DNA of 38,917 bases from Candidatus Pelethosoma merdigallinarum (GTDB lineage: Bacteria; Bacillota_I; Bacilli_A; RF39; UBA660). A program made the translations under genes and the position numbers. The notes below the pieces were generated by a model. The model did not search any database. It was not told where the DNA came from and saw only the letters and a list, made by a program, of their open reading frames with translations. How positions within the stretch are numbered: position 1 is the stretch's first letter; each line of letters starts with the position of its first letter. This document shows, piece after piece, positions 17,427 through 22,585 of the stretch. The DNA lies in the NCBI GenBank assembly GCA_018716065.1, contig DVKJ01000019.1, forward strand, positions 1 through 38,917, written 5' to 3'.

Positions 17427-18126
17427 AGAAATATGGACCAAACAAGATTATCAAAAATTTATTCAGTATTTAAAAGAAAATGCCGATTCAACCTATAAAG
17501 ACTTTCACCAAACACTCGTTCCCGATATGGAAGAATTTTTAGGATGTCGCGTTCCCTTTTTAAAGAAAATAGGAAAAGAAATTGCGAAAGGAAACATCGA
17601 TTCTTTTCTCGTTCACAATACGCATCACTATTATGAAGAAAACATGATTCATGGTATTGTAATAGGAAGTGCAAAAATAGATTTTAAGACTCGTTTAGAC
17701 TGTATTCGAGATTTTATACCTTATATCCATAATTGGGCTGTATGTGACTGTTTTTGTGCGAATTGTAAAGACTTTAAAAAGAATTTAGAAAGTGGTTTTG
17801 TCTTCATTCAAGAATTACTATCCATAGATGATCCTTATGCGATTCGTGTAGCCTTAGTTTTATTATTGGATTATTATGTAGAGCCTTCTTACTTACCAAA
17901 AATATTTAAAATCTTAAACCAAATCAAAAAGGATCACTATTATGTTAAAATGGCTATAGCTTGGTTATTATCGATTTGTTATATTAAATATCCTGAAGAA
18001 ACATTACCATTCATCAAACAAAATAAATTAGATCCATGGACTCATAATAAAGCCATTAGTAAAATAAGAGAATCTTACCGCGTATCGAAAGAACAAAAAC
18101 AAGAAATATTAAAATATAAGAAATAA
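17413..18126 (+). CDS. DNA alkylation repair protein, AlkD-like
   Basis: A 237-residue all-helical protein of the AlkD/HEAT-repeat DNA glycosylase family, which removes alkylated purines. Family-like features are CRVPFLKKIGKEIAKG near residue 45, YYEENMIHGIVIG, the FIPYIHNWAVCDCFC block and the C-terminal WTHNKAISKIRESYRV. The start codon lies inside the end of xerD, so the two are probably co-translated. Several Cys cluster near residue 113-119 (CDCFCANC). Substrate activity is inferred from family only. Confidence 0.85.
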   Translation: MTLNKEIWTKQDYQKFIQYLKENADSTYKDFHQTLVPDMEEFLGCRVPFLKKIGKEIAKGNIDSFLVHNTHHYYEENMIHGIVIGSAKIDFKTRLDCIRDFIPYIHNWAVCDCFCANCKDFKKNLESGFVFIQELLSIDDPYAIRVALVLLLDYYVEPSYLPKIFKILNQIKKDHYYVKMAIAWLLSICYIKYPEETLPFIKQNKLDPWTHNKAISKIRESYRVSKEQKQEILKYKK

Positions 18127-18171
18127 AGCATGTCTTTCTTTCTTTTTTCATACATTAATTTAGGTGGTTCT

Positions 18172-18915
18172 ATGAATAATGTACTATTTTCCTTTATTTG
18201 TTCTACGTTAGCTGGACTATCCACTTTACTTGGTGGAATTATGATCTTTTTTACAAAAAGAGAGAACCAAAAGATTATTACTTCTGCCTTAGCGTTTGCG
18301 GCAGGAGTGATGATTACCGTATCGATTACTGATTTAATACCCGAATCCTTTCATTTATTATCGGAATATTTATATATTTTCCCAACCCTAATTATTCTTG
18401 CGATATTTGTTGTGATTGGTATTATTTTTTCTATGCTGATTGATTACTATCTACCAGAACAACAAGAGGGAAAACTATACCGTATTGGTATTGTCTCTAT
18501 GCTTGCCATCATCGCACATAACATCCCTGAAGGTATTGCGACCTTTCTATCAACAACTTCTAATACTAATCTTGGAATCACCCTTTCTTTAGCAATTGCC
18601 TTACATAATATTCCTGAAGGAATTTCCATTAGTGTACCGATTTATTATGCAACAAAAAGTAGGGGAAGAGCTTTAAAATACACCTTTTTATCTGGTATTT
18701 CTGAATTATTTGGTGCGATTCTTGCTTTTATTTTTTTAAAAGACATCATGAATAACTTTATTATGGGATGTCTACTCGCTAGTATTGCAGGAATCATGAT
18801 TCACATTGCTAGTTATGAATTAATCCCCACTTCACTTTCTTATAAAAACAAAAAATTAACTTTTCTCTTCTTCCTTTTAGGATCCATGATCATGATTATA
18901 AATCACTTTTTATAA
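18172..18915 (+). CDS. ZIP-family divalent metal transporter
   Basis: A 247-residue integral membrane protein predicted to import zinc or another divalent metal. About eight hydrophobic segments are visible. The two metal-site motifs are HNIPEGIATF (TM4) and HNIPEGISISVPIYYATKS (TM5), diagnostic of the ZIP/ZupT group. The ATG at 18172 is preceded by TAGGTGG; the frame is open to 18130 but without a ribosome binding site. It ends before a bidirectional terminator. Confidence 0.93.
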   Translation: MNNVLFSFICSTLAGLSTLLGGIMIFFTKRENQKIITSALAFAAGVMITVSITDLIPESFHLLSEYLYIFPTLIILAIFVVIGIIFSMLIDYYLPEQQEGKLYRIGIVSMLAIIAHNIPEGIATFLSTTSNTNLGITLSLAIALHNIPEGISISVPIYYATKSRGRALKYTFLSGISELFGAILAFIFLKDIMNNFIMGCLLASIAGIMIHIASYELIPTSLSYKNKKLTFLFFLLGSMIMIINHFL

Positions 18916-18928
18916 TGATTTAACAATA

Positions 18929-18954
18929 AAAAGAGACATAACTTCGTCTCTTTT
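18929..18954. terminator. Bidirectional terminator
   Basis: AAAAGAGAC / GTCTCTTTT (9 bp) with an 8-base loop, between the convergent transporter gene and the small spore-protein-like gene. Confidence 0.85.
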
Positions 18955-18971
18955 CTTTTGGATGTTTACAA

Positions 18972-19133
18972 TTATTTTAACTCAAATGAATTTGAATTGT
19001 CATCGTCAAATCCGATATTTTTTTCATCAGATTTGTTAGATACTTTGCTATTGGCATTTGCCTTAGCATTTGTCTTATTACAATTCATAGCTTTAGCATT
19101 TGAATTATTTTTTTGCATCTTATTCTTTTTCAT
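18972..19133 (-). CDS. Short Asn/Lys/Ala-rich protein, possibly a small acid-soluble spore protein
   Basis: A 53-codon gene hidden opposite a longer spurious frame. The product (starting MKKNKMQKNNSNAKAMNCNK) is unstructured-looking, very rich in Asn, Lys, Ser and Ala, with one Cys and an acidic end, which recalls gamma-type or minor SASPs. GGGTGAT is the ribosome binding site. A forespore-type promoter (TGTATG, 17 bases, CATAATA) lies immediately upstream, and spoIVB in this window has the same -10. Family membership is inference from composition and promoter, not from an alignment. Confidence 0.5.
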   Translation of the reverse strand: MKKNKMQKNNSNAKAMNCNKTNAKANANSKVSNKSDEKNIGFDDDNSNSFELK

Positions 19134-19150
19134 TATAATCACCCGTTACT

Positions 19151-19180
19151 TATTATGAACCATATTTCTTTTATCATACA
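19151..19180 (-). promoter_or_regulatory. Forespore (sigma G/F-like) promoter of the small spore-protein-like gene
   Basis: On the minus strand: TGTATG, 17-base spacer, CATAATA, ending 17 bases before the start codon. This resembles sigma-G promoters (TGAATA, 17-18, CATACTA). Beyond it, 19181-19412 is AT-rich and I see no gene there. Confidence 0.5.
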
Positions 19181-19412
19181 TTTTTTATTATTTTTTTAAT
19201 GGTAAAATTTGGAAATTTTTGATTAACTCAGATTATGACATAGTAAAAAGAAAATAAGGAAAATAATTTAAAATTAAGAAAAGTTCACATATATATCATA
19301 AATCAAAAAATAACTAAGAAATAATCTAATTAACAAATGACATTTACTTGACATTTAAAGTAGGGGAGAGAAGGTCAAAAATATTATATAAAAAAGAGAA
19401 CAATACAATAAT

Positions 19413-19829
19413 ATGATTAACAATTACCAATTTAACGGAACACGTTTCATATTCGAACACAATTGTTTTTATTTTATAATTAGTATTATACAAATAGTAT
19501 ATCTATTAATAAATTATAATAGATTTAATAGTTTATTAATAAAAATATTTTTATTTGATGATCTTATAGTTGTGTTCGCATTAATAATATTAATTATTCA
19601 TCGTAAAAAGATACGAAAAGAAGCAGATAGAGGGCTATTAGAAAGAGAATCAAATCGTTGTAAGGCAGATATCCGTTTACGACACCAGGAAATATTTGAA
19701 GAAGAAAATAAAAAAGAAATTATAGAATTTGAAATGTATGATCTTAAGACAATTTATGATCTTTTGATATCATTATCTAATATAAATTTAAAAATGTTTA
19801 AAACTATTATAAAAGTGTATACAAAATAA
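19413..19829 (+). CDS. Possible small membrane protein next to the prophage
   Basis: A 138-residue frame with two hydrophobic segments (about 18-34 and 43-61) followed by a charged helical stretch (KKIRKEADRGLLERESNRCK) that could be a cytoplasmic coiled coil. The ribosome binding site is poor (AAAGAG well upstream) and base use is very AT-rich, so a chance frame is possible. It lies just outside the left 27-bp repeat, and is either host or a remnant of an earlier insertion at the same locus. No family recognised. Confidence 0.4.
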   Translation: MINNYQFNGTRFIFEHNCFYFIISIIQIVYLLINYNRFNSLLIKIFLFDDLIVVFALIILIIHRKKIRKEADRGLLERESNRCKADIRLRHQEIFEEENKKEIIEFEMYDLKTIYDLLISLSNINLKMFKTIIKVYTK

Positions 19830-19925
19830 TTTTGGAAGCAAAGGAGAAGGAAAGAAACATCATATTAATTCTTTAGAATGAGAAAAAACAGAAAGAAAAA
19901 GAGAATATAATCTCTTATTATTCGA

Positions 19926-19952
19926 TATATAGAAGTTAACATAATATACATT
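19926..19952. repeat. Left attachment repeat (attL) of the prophage
   Basis: First copy of the 27-bp direct repeat starting TATATAGAAGTTAACATAAT. It contains a XerD arm (AGTTAACATAA, 19933-19943) and the central TATACA, but the bases to its right (TTGTAAAATAT) do not match the XerC arm seen at the right end. That is the structure expected of a host XerD arm joined to phage attP. Confidence 0.88.
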
Positions 19953-20063
19953 GTAAAATATGTTTTAATTGACATAATTTTTTTTTTGCGATAATTTAAC
20001 GGTTTGATTTTTTTTGCCGTGTACGAGATTTTTATTACCCTTTCAACCCTTTTTTTTTTTTTC

Positions 20064-20396
20064 AAACCTATCTCCCTTTTTGCCCCCCGCGTATTCTACC
20101 GACATCGGAGCTATCTCCTTGTATTTGCTCTGCGTGTGCTTTTATCGATAAATTCGAAGTGATAACTTTATTTGTTGTGGTGTTGAGAGGGGTCGCATAT
20201 TTGCGTTTAGGGTGTAGACTATTCTCGGCCAATGTTAAGCATGACGAAAAATTATAAAGGTCTTTAAAGAAATTAGGCTACTGCCTAATTTCTTTAAAGA
20301 GCAGACAAGCTCTGCTTGTTTGAGATAAAACACACGCTTTGTTTCATCTAGAAATAAGGTAGAATTGAGTGGGGGGGCAAAAAGGGAGATAGGTTT
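20064..20396. repeat. Large inverted repeat framing the phage intergenic region
   Basis: Perfect 25-bp arms at 20064-20088 and 20372-20396 (the first begins AAACCTATCTCCC and ends in six C), extended by ATTCTACC (20093-20100) and GGTAGAAT (20358-20365). They would close a 333-nt domain in single-stranded DNA. Inside lie a perfect 18-bp hairpin (20261-20300), an 8-bp hairpin (20303-20321) and an imperfect hairpin (20324-20348). No gene fits here. By analogy with other inoviruses this is where replication origins and the packaging signal should be; that is inference. Confidence 0.8.
20261..20300. other. Perfect 18-bp hairpin, candidate packaging signal or origin
   Basis: TCTTTAAAGAAATTAGGC, loop TACT, then its exact complement. 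There is no T run, so it is not a simple terminator. It sits centrally in the long inverted repeat. Filamentous phages use such a stable hairpin on the single strand as packaging signal; which role it has here cannot be read from sequence. Confidence 0.6.
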
Positions 20397-20417
20397 TCAG
20401 GCGTCTTGACGAAAACC
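20392..20417. other. Hairpin GGTTTTC / GAAAACC next to the inverted repeat
   Basis: Seven-bp stem enclosing AGGCGTCTTGAC, which itself contains GTC-TT-GAC. It overlaps the right arm of the long repeat. Possible part of the replication origin; role unknown. Confidence 0.45.
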
Positions 20418-20443
20418 GGCAAAAAAAATGGAACCGTTTTTTT

Positions 20444-20502
20444 GTCCATAAAACGCAAAAGAGGTCCTTTATGGGCCTCTTTTTCCCGTCCGTTTTATGG
20501 AC
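20444..20502. terminator. Nested hairpin with terminator at the 3' end of the repressor gene
   Basis: Outer 12-bp perfect stem GTCCATAAAACG (20444-20455) / CGTTTTATGGAC (20491-20502). Inside it is an 11-bp stem AAAAGAGGTCC (20457-20467) / GGGCCTCTTTT (20473-20483) with one G-T pair and flanking A and T runs. The inner part looks like a bidirectional terminator for the repressor (-). The outer stem is unusual. Confidence 0.7.
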
Positions 20503-20727
20503 TTATTTTTTTCTTGGATATGGTTCTTTTATATTTGTTCTTCCAACTATATAATCTATTGATGTTTCGTAAAAATTCGCTAGTATATCCAATTTGTCTA
20601 TTGGTATTAGTCGTATTCCTAATTCATATTCACTATAATATTGTTGTGTAGTTTTTAATATTTTAGCTATGTCTTTTTGTAATAAATCTTTGTCTTGTCT
20701 TAAATCCTTTAATCTTTTTATATTCAT
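20503..20727 (-). CDS. Phage repressor, Cro/CI-type HTH protein
   Basis: A 74-residue protein beginning MNIKRLKDLRQDKDLLQKDI. It is a single HTH_3 (XRE) domain: LLQKDIAKILKTTQQYYSEYELGIRLIPIDKLDILANFYETSIDYI has the canonical five-helix pattern with recognition helix TTQQYYSEYE. The ATG at 20727 has AAGAAGTG upstream; the frame is open to 20784 without a ribosome binding site. It is read opposite to all other phage genes and faces a promoter region with three matching operators, so it probably controls lysogeny, superinfection immunity or phage copy number. There is no dimerisation domain beyond the HTH. Confidence 0.88.
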   Translation of the reverse strand: MNIKRLKDLRQDKDLLQKDIAKILKTTQQYYSEYELGIRLIPIDKLDILANFYETSIDYIVGRTNIKEPYPRKK

Positions 20728-20758
20728 ATAAATCACTTCTTTATATATATATTTTACC

Positions 20759-20833
20759 GTACATGATAAATTATGTATTGACATACACGAAATATAGTGT
20801 ATAATATTATTAGATACATGATTTATTGTGTAT
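20759..20833. promoter_or_regulatory. Three operators of the phage repressor
   Basis: Three 20-bp dyads share the pattern RTACAY-N8-RTGTAT: GTACAT-N8-ATGTAT (20759-20778), ATACAC-N8-GTGTAT (20783-20802) and ATACAT-N8-GTGTAT (20814-20833). The first two touch the -35, spacer and -10 of the rightward promoter; the third lies just after it. Repressor binding should block the operon promoter and could autoregulate the repressor gene. The sites are seen directly; the protein that binds them is inferred. Confidence 0.78.
20778..20805 (+). promoter_or_regulatory. Main rightward phage promoter
   Basis: TTGACA (20778-20783), 16 bases, TATAAT (20800-20805). It reads into the tRNA-like leader and the structural genes and is overlapped by two operators. 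Confidence 0.85.
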
Positions 20834-20859
20834 TTATATCATTTATTCTACTCTTACTC

Positions 20860-20878
20860 TTGGGATATTATATCCCAA
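20860..20878 (+). other. Leader hairpin TTGGGATA / TATCCCAA
   Basis: Eight-bp perfect stem with TTA loop, between promoter and tRNA-like element, without a T run. Possibly an RNA-processing or stability element. Confidence 0.45.
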
Positions 20879-20885
20879 CCTATTT

Positions 20886-20969
20886 GTCTTGATAGCTTAA
20901 CTGGATAAAGCACTGTTGTGTACACGTAAATAAATTTCAGAGTTATCAGTTCGAATCTGATTCAAGACT
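20886..20969 (+). tRNA. tRNA-like cloverleaf with an enlarged anticodon arm, in the phage leader
   Basis: Acceptor GTCTTGA (20886-20892) pairs fully with TCAAGAC (20962-20968). The linker is TA; the D arm is GCTT/AAGC with loop AACTGGATA, including the conserved GG. The T arm is ATCAG/CTGAT with loop TTCGAAT, a perfect consensus. The variable loop has 4 bases. The anticodon arm (20913-20940) has 28 instead of 17 bases and pairs only CTG/CAG at its base; it holds the palindrome GTGTACAC. No isotype can be assigned and CCA is not encoded. It may be a decayed or interrupted tRNA, or a tRNA mimic processed by RNase P in the operon leader. Confidence 0.55.
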
Positions 20970-21009
20970 TCATTCTTATACGTTAATAAAAGAAAGGAGT
21001 GTGCCCGAA

Positions 21010-21288
21010 GTGAGAGAGGCAAACGTTATTGTTGTAAAATTAGAAAAAATGGTTTTTAAAAATAAAGAAACCGGTGAAGTAACTCCAAAAACGAAAATAA
21101 CTTGGGGAATGCCTGTTGAATCTACTGAATATTGTGCAGGTCTTCAACTTTGGGAATCTTATACAAATAAGACAATTGATAATTTAAAAAATTTATTAAA
21201 TAAACCTTATAAAGGTAAAATTCAAGAGATTCAAGATAACAATCGTTTACGTTTAAAGTTGTCGTCTGTTAATGGTATTGATTTATAG
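21010..21288 (+). CDS. Probable phage ssDNA-binding protein
   Basis: A 92-residue protein with alternating beta-like stretches (VIVVKLEKMVF, TPKTKITWGMPV, GKIQEIQDNNRLRLKLSSV), in keeping with an OB-type fold. Size and position (first gene after the regulatory region) match the ssDNA-binding proteins of inoviruses that coat the replicating strand. I take GTG 21010 because AAAGGAG lies 10 bases upstream; GTG 21001 nearly touches it. No sequence motif proves the function. Its stop codon overlaps the next start (TAGTG). Confidence 0.6.
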   Translation: MREANVIVVKLEKMVFKNKETGEVTPKTKITWGMPVESTEYCAGLQLWESYTNKTIDNLKNLLNKPYKGKIQEIQDNNRLRLKLSSVNGIDL

Positions 21289-21536
21289 TGTATTTGGTTG
21301 TTTATTTTGATGTAAAAGGTAAGACCTTTAATCGTATGTTAAAGGTCAATCCCTTTTATGAAATTGGTTATATGAATCATCTTGGATGGACTGTTATTGG
21401 ACTTTATTATTTTTATGAAGGCAGGTTTGTTGATTATAATAGTTTTGCAAATAGTTTGTTAAGAAAAAGATATTCAAAGAATAATAAAGAAAATAAGTTA
21501 AAAAGAATTATTGAAATTATAAAAGAAAGTAAGTGA
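21288..21536 (+). CDS. Phage hypothetical protein, 82 aa
   Basis: Starts with GTG overlapping the previous stop, so translationally coupled. Aromatic-rich N-terminal half (YLVVYFDVKGKTF ... GWTVIGLYYFYEGRFVDY) and a very basic C-terminal tail (RKRYSKNNKENKLKRIIEII). The basic tail suggests nucleic-acid contact, but I recognise no family. It lies in the early replication part of the operon. Confidence 0.65.
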   Translation: MYLVVYFDVKGKTFNRMLKVNPFYEIGYMNHLGWTVIGLYYFYEGRFVDYNSFANSLLRKRYSKNNKENKLKRIIEIIKESK

Positions 21537-21558
21537 AATGAAAAGGAGTGTATAAAAA

Positions 21559-21774
21559 ATGTTAGAATCTAGTTGCTTTATTCTTAGTGAATTAATTGAA
21601 TATGAAAAAGATAAAGATAAAGTTATGAAGATGAGTATTGTGCTTGGTAATCTTCGTATACTTCGTGATCGTCTTAGTACTATGCTTAGGGATATTGATG
21701 ATTTAATTCAAGACCCTATTGTTGATTATGATTATATTTTTTCTAAAGACGATTTTGATGATGAATTAGAATAG
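21559..21774 (+). CDS. Phage hypothetical protein, 71 aa, acidic
   Basis: Helical protein (ELIEYEKDKDKVMKMSIVLG, then LRDRLSTMLRDIDDLIQ) with a strongly acidic C-terminus (DDFDDELE). AAAGGAG lies 11 bases before the ATG. No membrane segment. Function unknown; position before the virion genes. Confidence 0.65.
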   Translation: MLESSCFILSELIEYEKDKDKVMKMSIVLGNLRILRDRLSTMLRDIDDLIQDPIVDYDYIFSKDDFDDELE

Positions 21775-21785
21775 GAGTGATTTAC

Positions 21786-21920
21786 ATGACCGAACTTGAG
21801 TATTTGCGTTTGATTGAAATTAATACGCGTGCTATTTCTATGATACTATTGTATTTTGGAATGGTTTGGACAATTAAGTTAGTATTTCATTTCTTTAGTA
21901 ACTTGATAGGACATTATTAG
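21786..21920 (+). CDS. Small phage membrane protein, 44 aa (minor coat candidate)
   Basis: Starts MTELEYLRLIEINTRAISMI, with one hydrophobic segment (about residues 17-37) and an acidic N-terminus. GGAGTG lies upstream of the ATG. Inovirus minor coat proteins pVII and pIX are of this size and type; assignment is by size, topology and place only. Confidence 0.65.
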   Translation: MTELEYLRLIEINTRAISMILLYFGMVWTIKLVFHFFSNLIGHY

Positions 21921-21927
21921 TTGCTAT

Positions 21928-22057
21928 GCTCGGGGGTTTTTATTTGTATTCGAGCGTTAGCGAGCTGGGTAAATGGATAAGTTCCCTTTATAGGAACGTT
22001 AGTTCCGTAGCCTTACTTTTAATTTATTCGAAGAGATTGACGGGGTTCTCTTGAACC
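21928..22057 (+). other. Structured leader before the major coat gene
   Basis: The 160-base gap holds several hairpins: GCTCG (21928-21932) with CGAGC (21951-21955); GTTCC (21981-21985) with GGAAC (21993-21997), which can instead pair with GTTCC (22002-22006) over a GTTA loop; and GGTTC-TCTT-GAACC (22044-22057). The shared GGAAC makes two of them mutually exclusive. The last one ends 5 bases before the coat ribosome binding site. Likely mRNA processing, stability or partial termination. Confidence 0.5.
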
Positions 22058-22080
22058 AATTAAAAGGGGGTTGTGTATTT

Positions 22081-22251
22081 GTGGATGCAGAAGCAACAAA
22101 CGCTTATACCACTATGCTAGAGTCTTTAGATTTTGAAGTTTTAACGACTAACTACGTGGCAACTATTAATACGGTTATTCCAGTAGTTATCGGTATCTTA
22201 GCTATTTCTAAAGGTATTCGTTGGCTTAAAGGTATGTTATACGGTGCGTAA
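22081..22251 (+). CDS. Major coat protein (pVIII-like)
   Basis: A 56-residue protein from GTG 22081, which lies 10 bases after AAAGGGGG; an earlier TTG at 22051 falls in a hairpin. The layout is that of filamentous-phage major coats: an acidic N-terminal surface helix (DAEATNAYTTMLESLDFE), a hydrophobic segment (ATINTVIPVVIGILAI) and a basic C-terminus (KGIRWLKG) to contact DNA. It would be stored in the host membrane and assembled around ssDNA on extrusion. No cleavable signal peptide is apparent, as in coats inserted directly. Confidence 0.85.
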   Translation: MDAEATNAYTTMLESLDFEVLTTNYVATINTVIPVVIGILAISKGIRWLKGMLYGA

Positions 22252-22298
22252 GATGAGTTGTGCCTATTCATTTTAACGCCTAGAAAGGAAGATAAATT

Positions 22299-22466
22299 AT
22301 GTTTAAAGTGATATATAAAAAGAACGACGAAAAAGTCGAAGATTTATTGAACTTTTACGAATTTATCTTCTTTTTGTTTTATTGTAAATTTTCTAGAAAA
22401 TTTATTCTAGTTTCTATAAAGTATTTAGAATTTTATGACAGAGAGGAGGGAAGTTTATGTCAATAG
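22299..22466 (+). CDS. Small phage protein, 55 aa
   Basis: Starts MFKVIYKKNDEKVEDLLNFY with AAAGGAAG upstream. The middle is strongly aromatic and hydrophobic (EFIFFLFYCKF). It overlaps the next gene by 10 bases, so translation is probably coupled. Possibly membrane-associated; function unknown. Confidence 0.6.
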   Translation: MFKVIYKKNDEKVEDLLNFYEFIFFLFYCKFSRKFILVSIKYLEFYDREEGSLCQ

Positions 22467-22585
22467 AGGATATTACTGCTATTTTGTATACTCTTGTATT
22501 GAGTTATCTTATTTATCGTTTCTTGAAAAATAAGAAAATAATTAATAATATTGGTAAAAATGATAAGAATAGGGGGGATAAATAA
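22457..22585 (+). CDS. Small phage membrane protein, 42 aa (minor coat candidate)
   Basis: Starts MSIEDITAILYTLVLSYLIY: one hydrophobic segment (about 7-22) followed by a basic tail. GAGGAGG is just upstream of the ATG. Its stop overlaps the start of the adsorption protein (TAATG). Size and topology fit a pVII/pIX-type tip protein. Confidence 0.65.
   Translation: MSIEDITAILYTLVLSYLIYRFLKNKKIINNIGKNDKNRGDK

Noticed and set aside
18958-19158. Hydrophobic 66-aa plus-strand frame
   Set aside because: It is the antisense of the 53-aa gene on the minus strand, which has a ribosome binding site and promoter; the hydrophobicity comes from antisense Asn/Lys codons.
19865-20065. Minus-strand 66-aa frame at the left junction
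   Set aside because: It runs through the attachment repeat and a homopolymer tract, is lysine-rich by AT bias, and has no ribosome binding site.
20261-20300. Transcription terminator
   Set aside because: The stem is strong but lacks a T run on either side and no gene ends here; a ssDNA role is more likely.
20406-20651. Plus-strand 81-aa frame
   Set aside because: Antisense of the repressor and through the nested terminator hairpins; no independent evidence.
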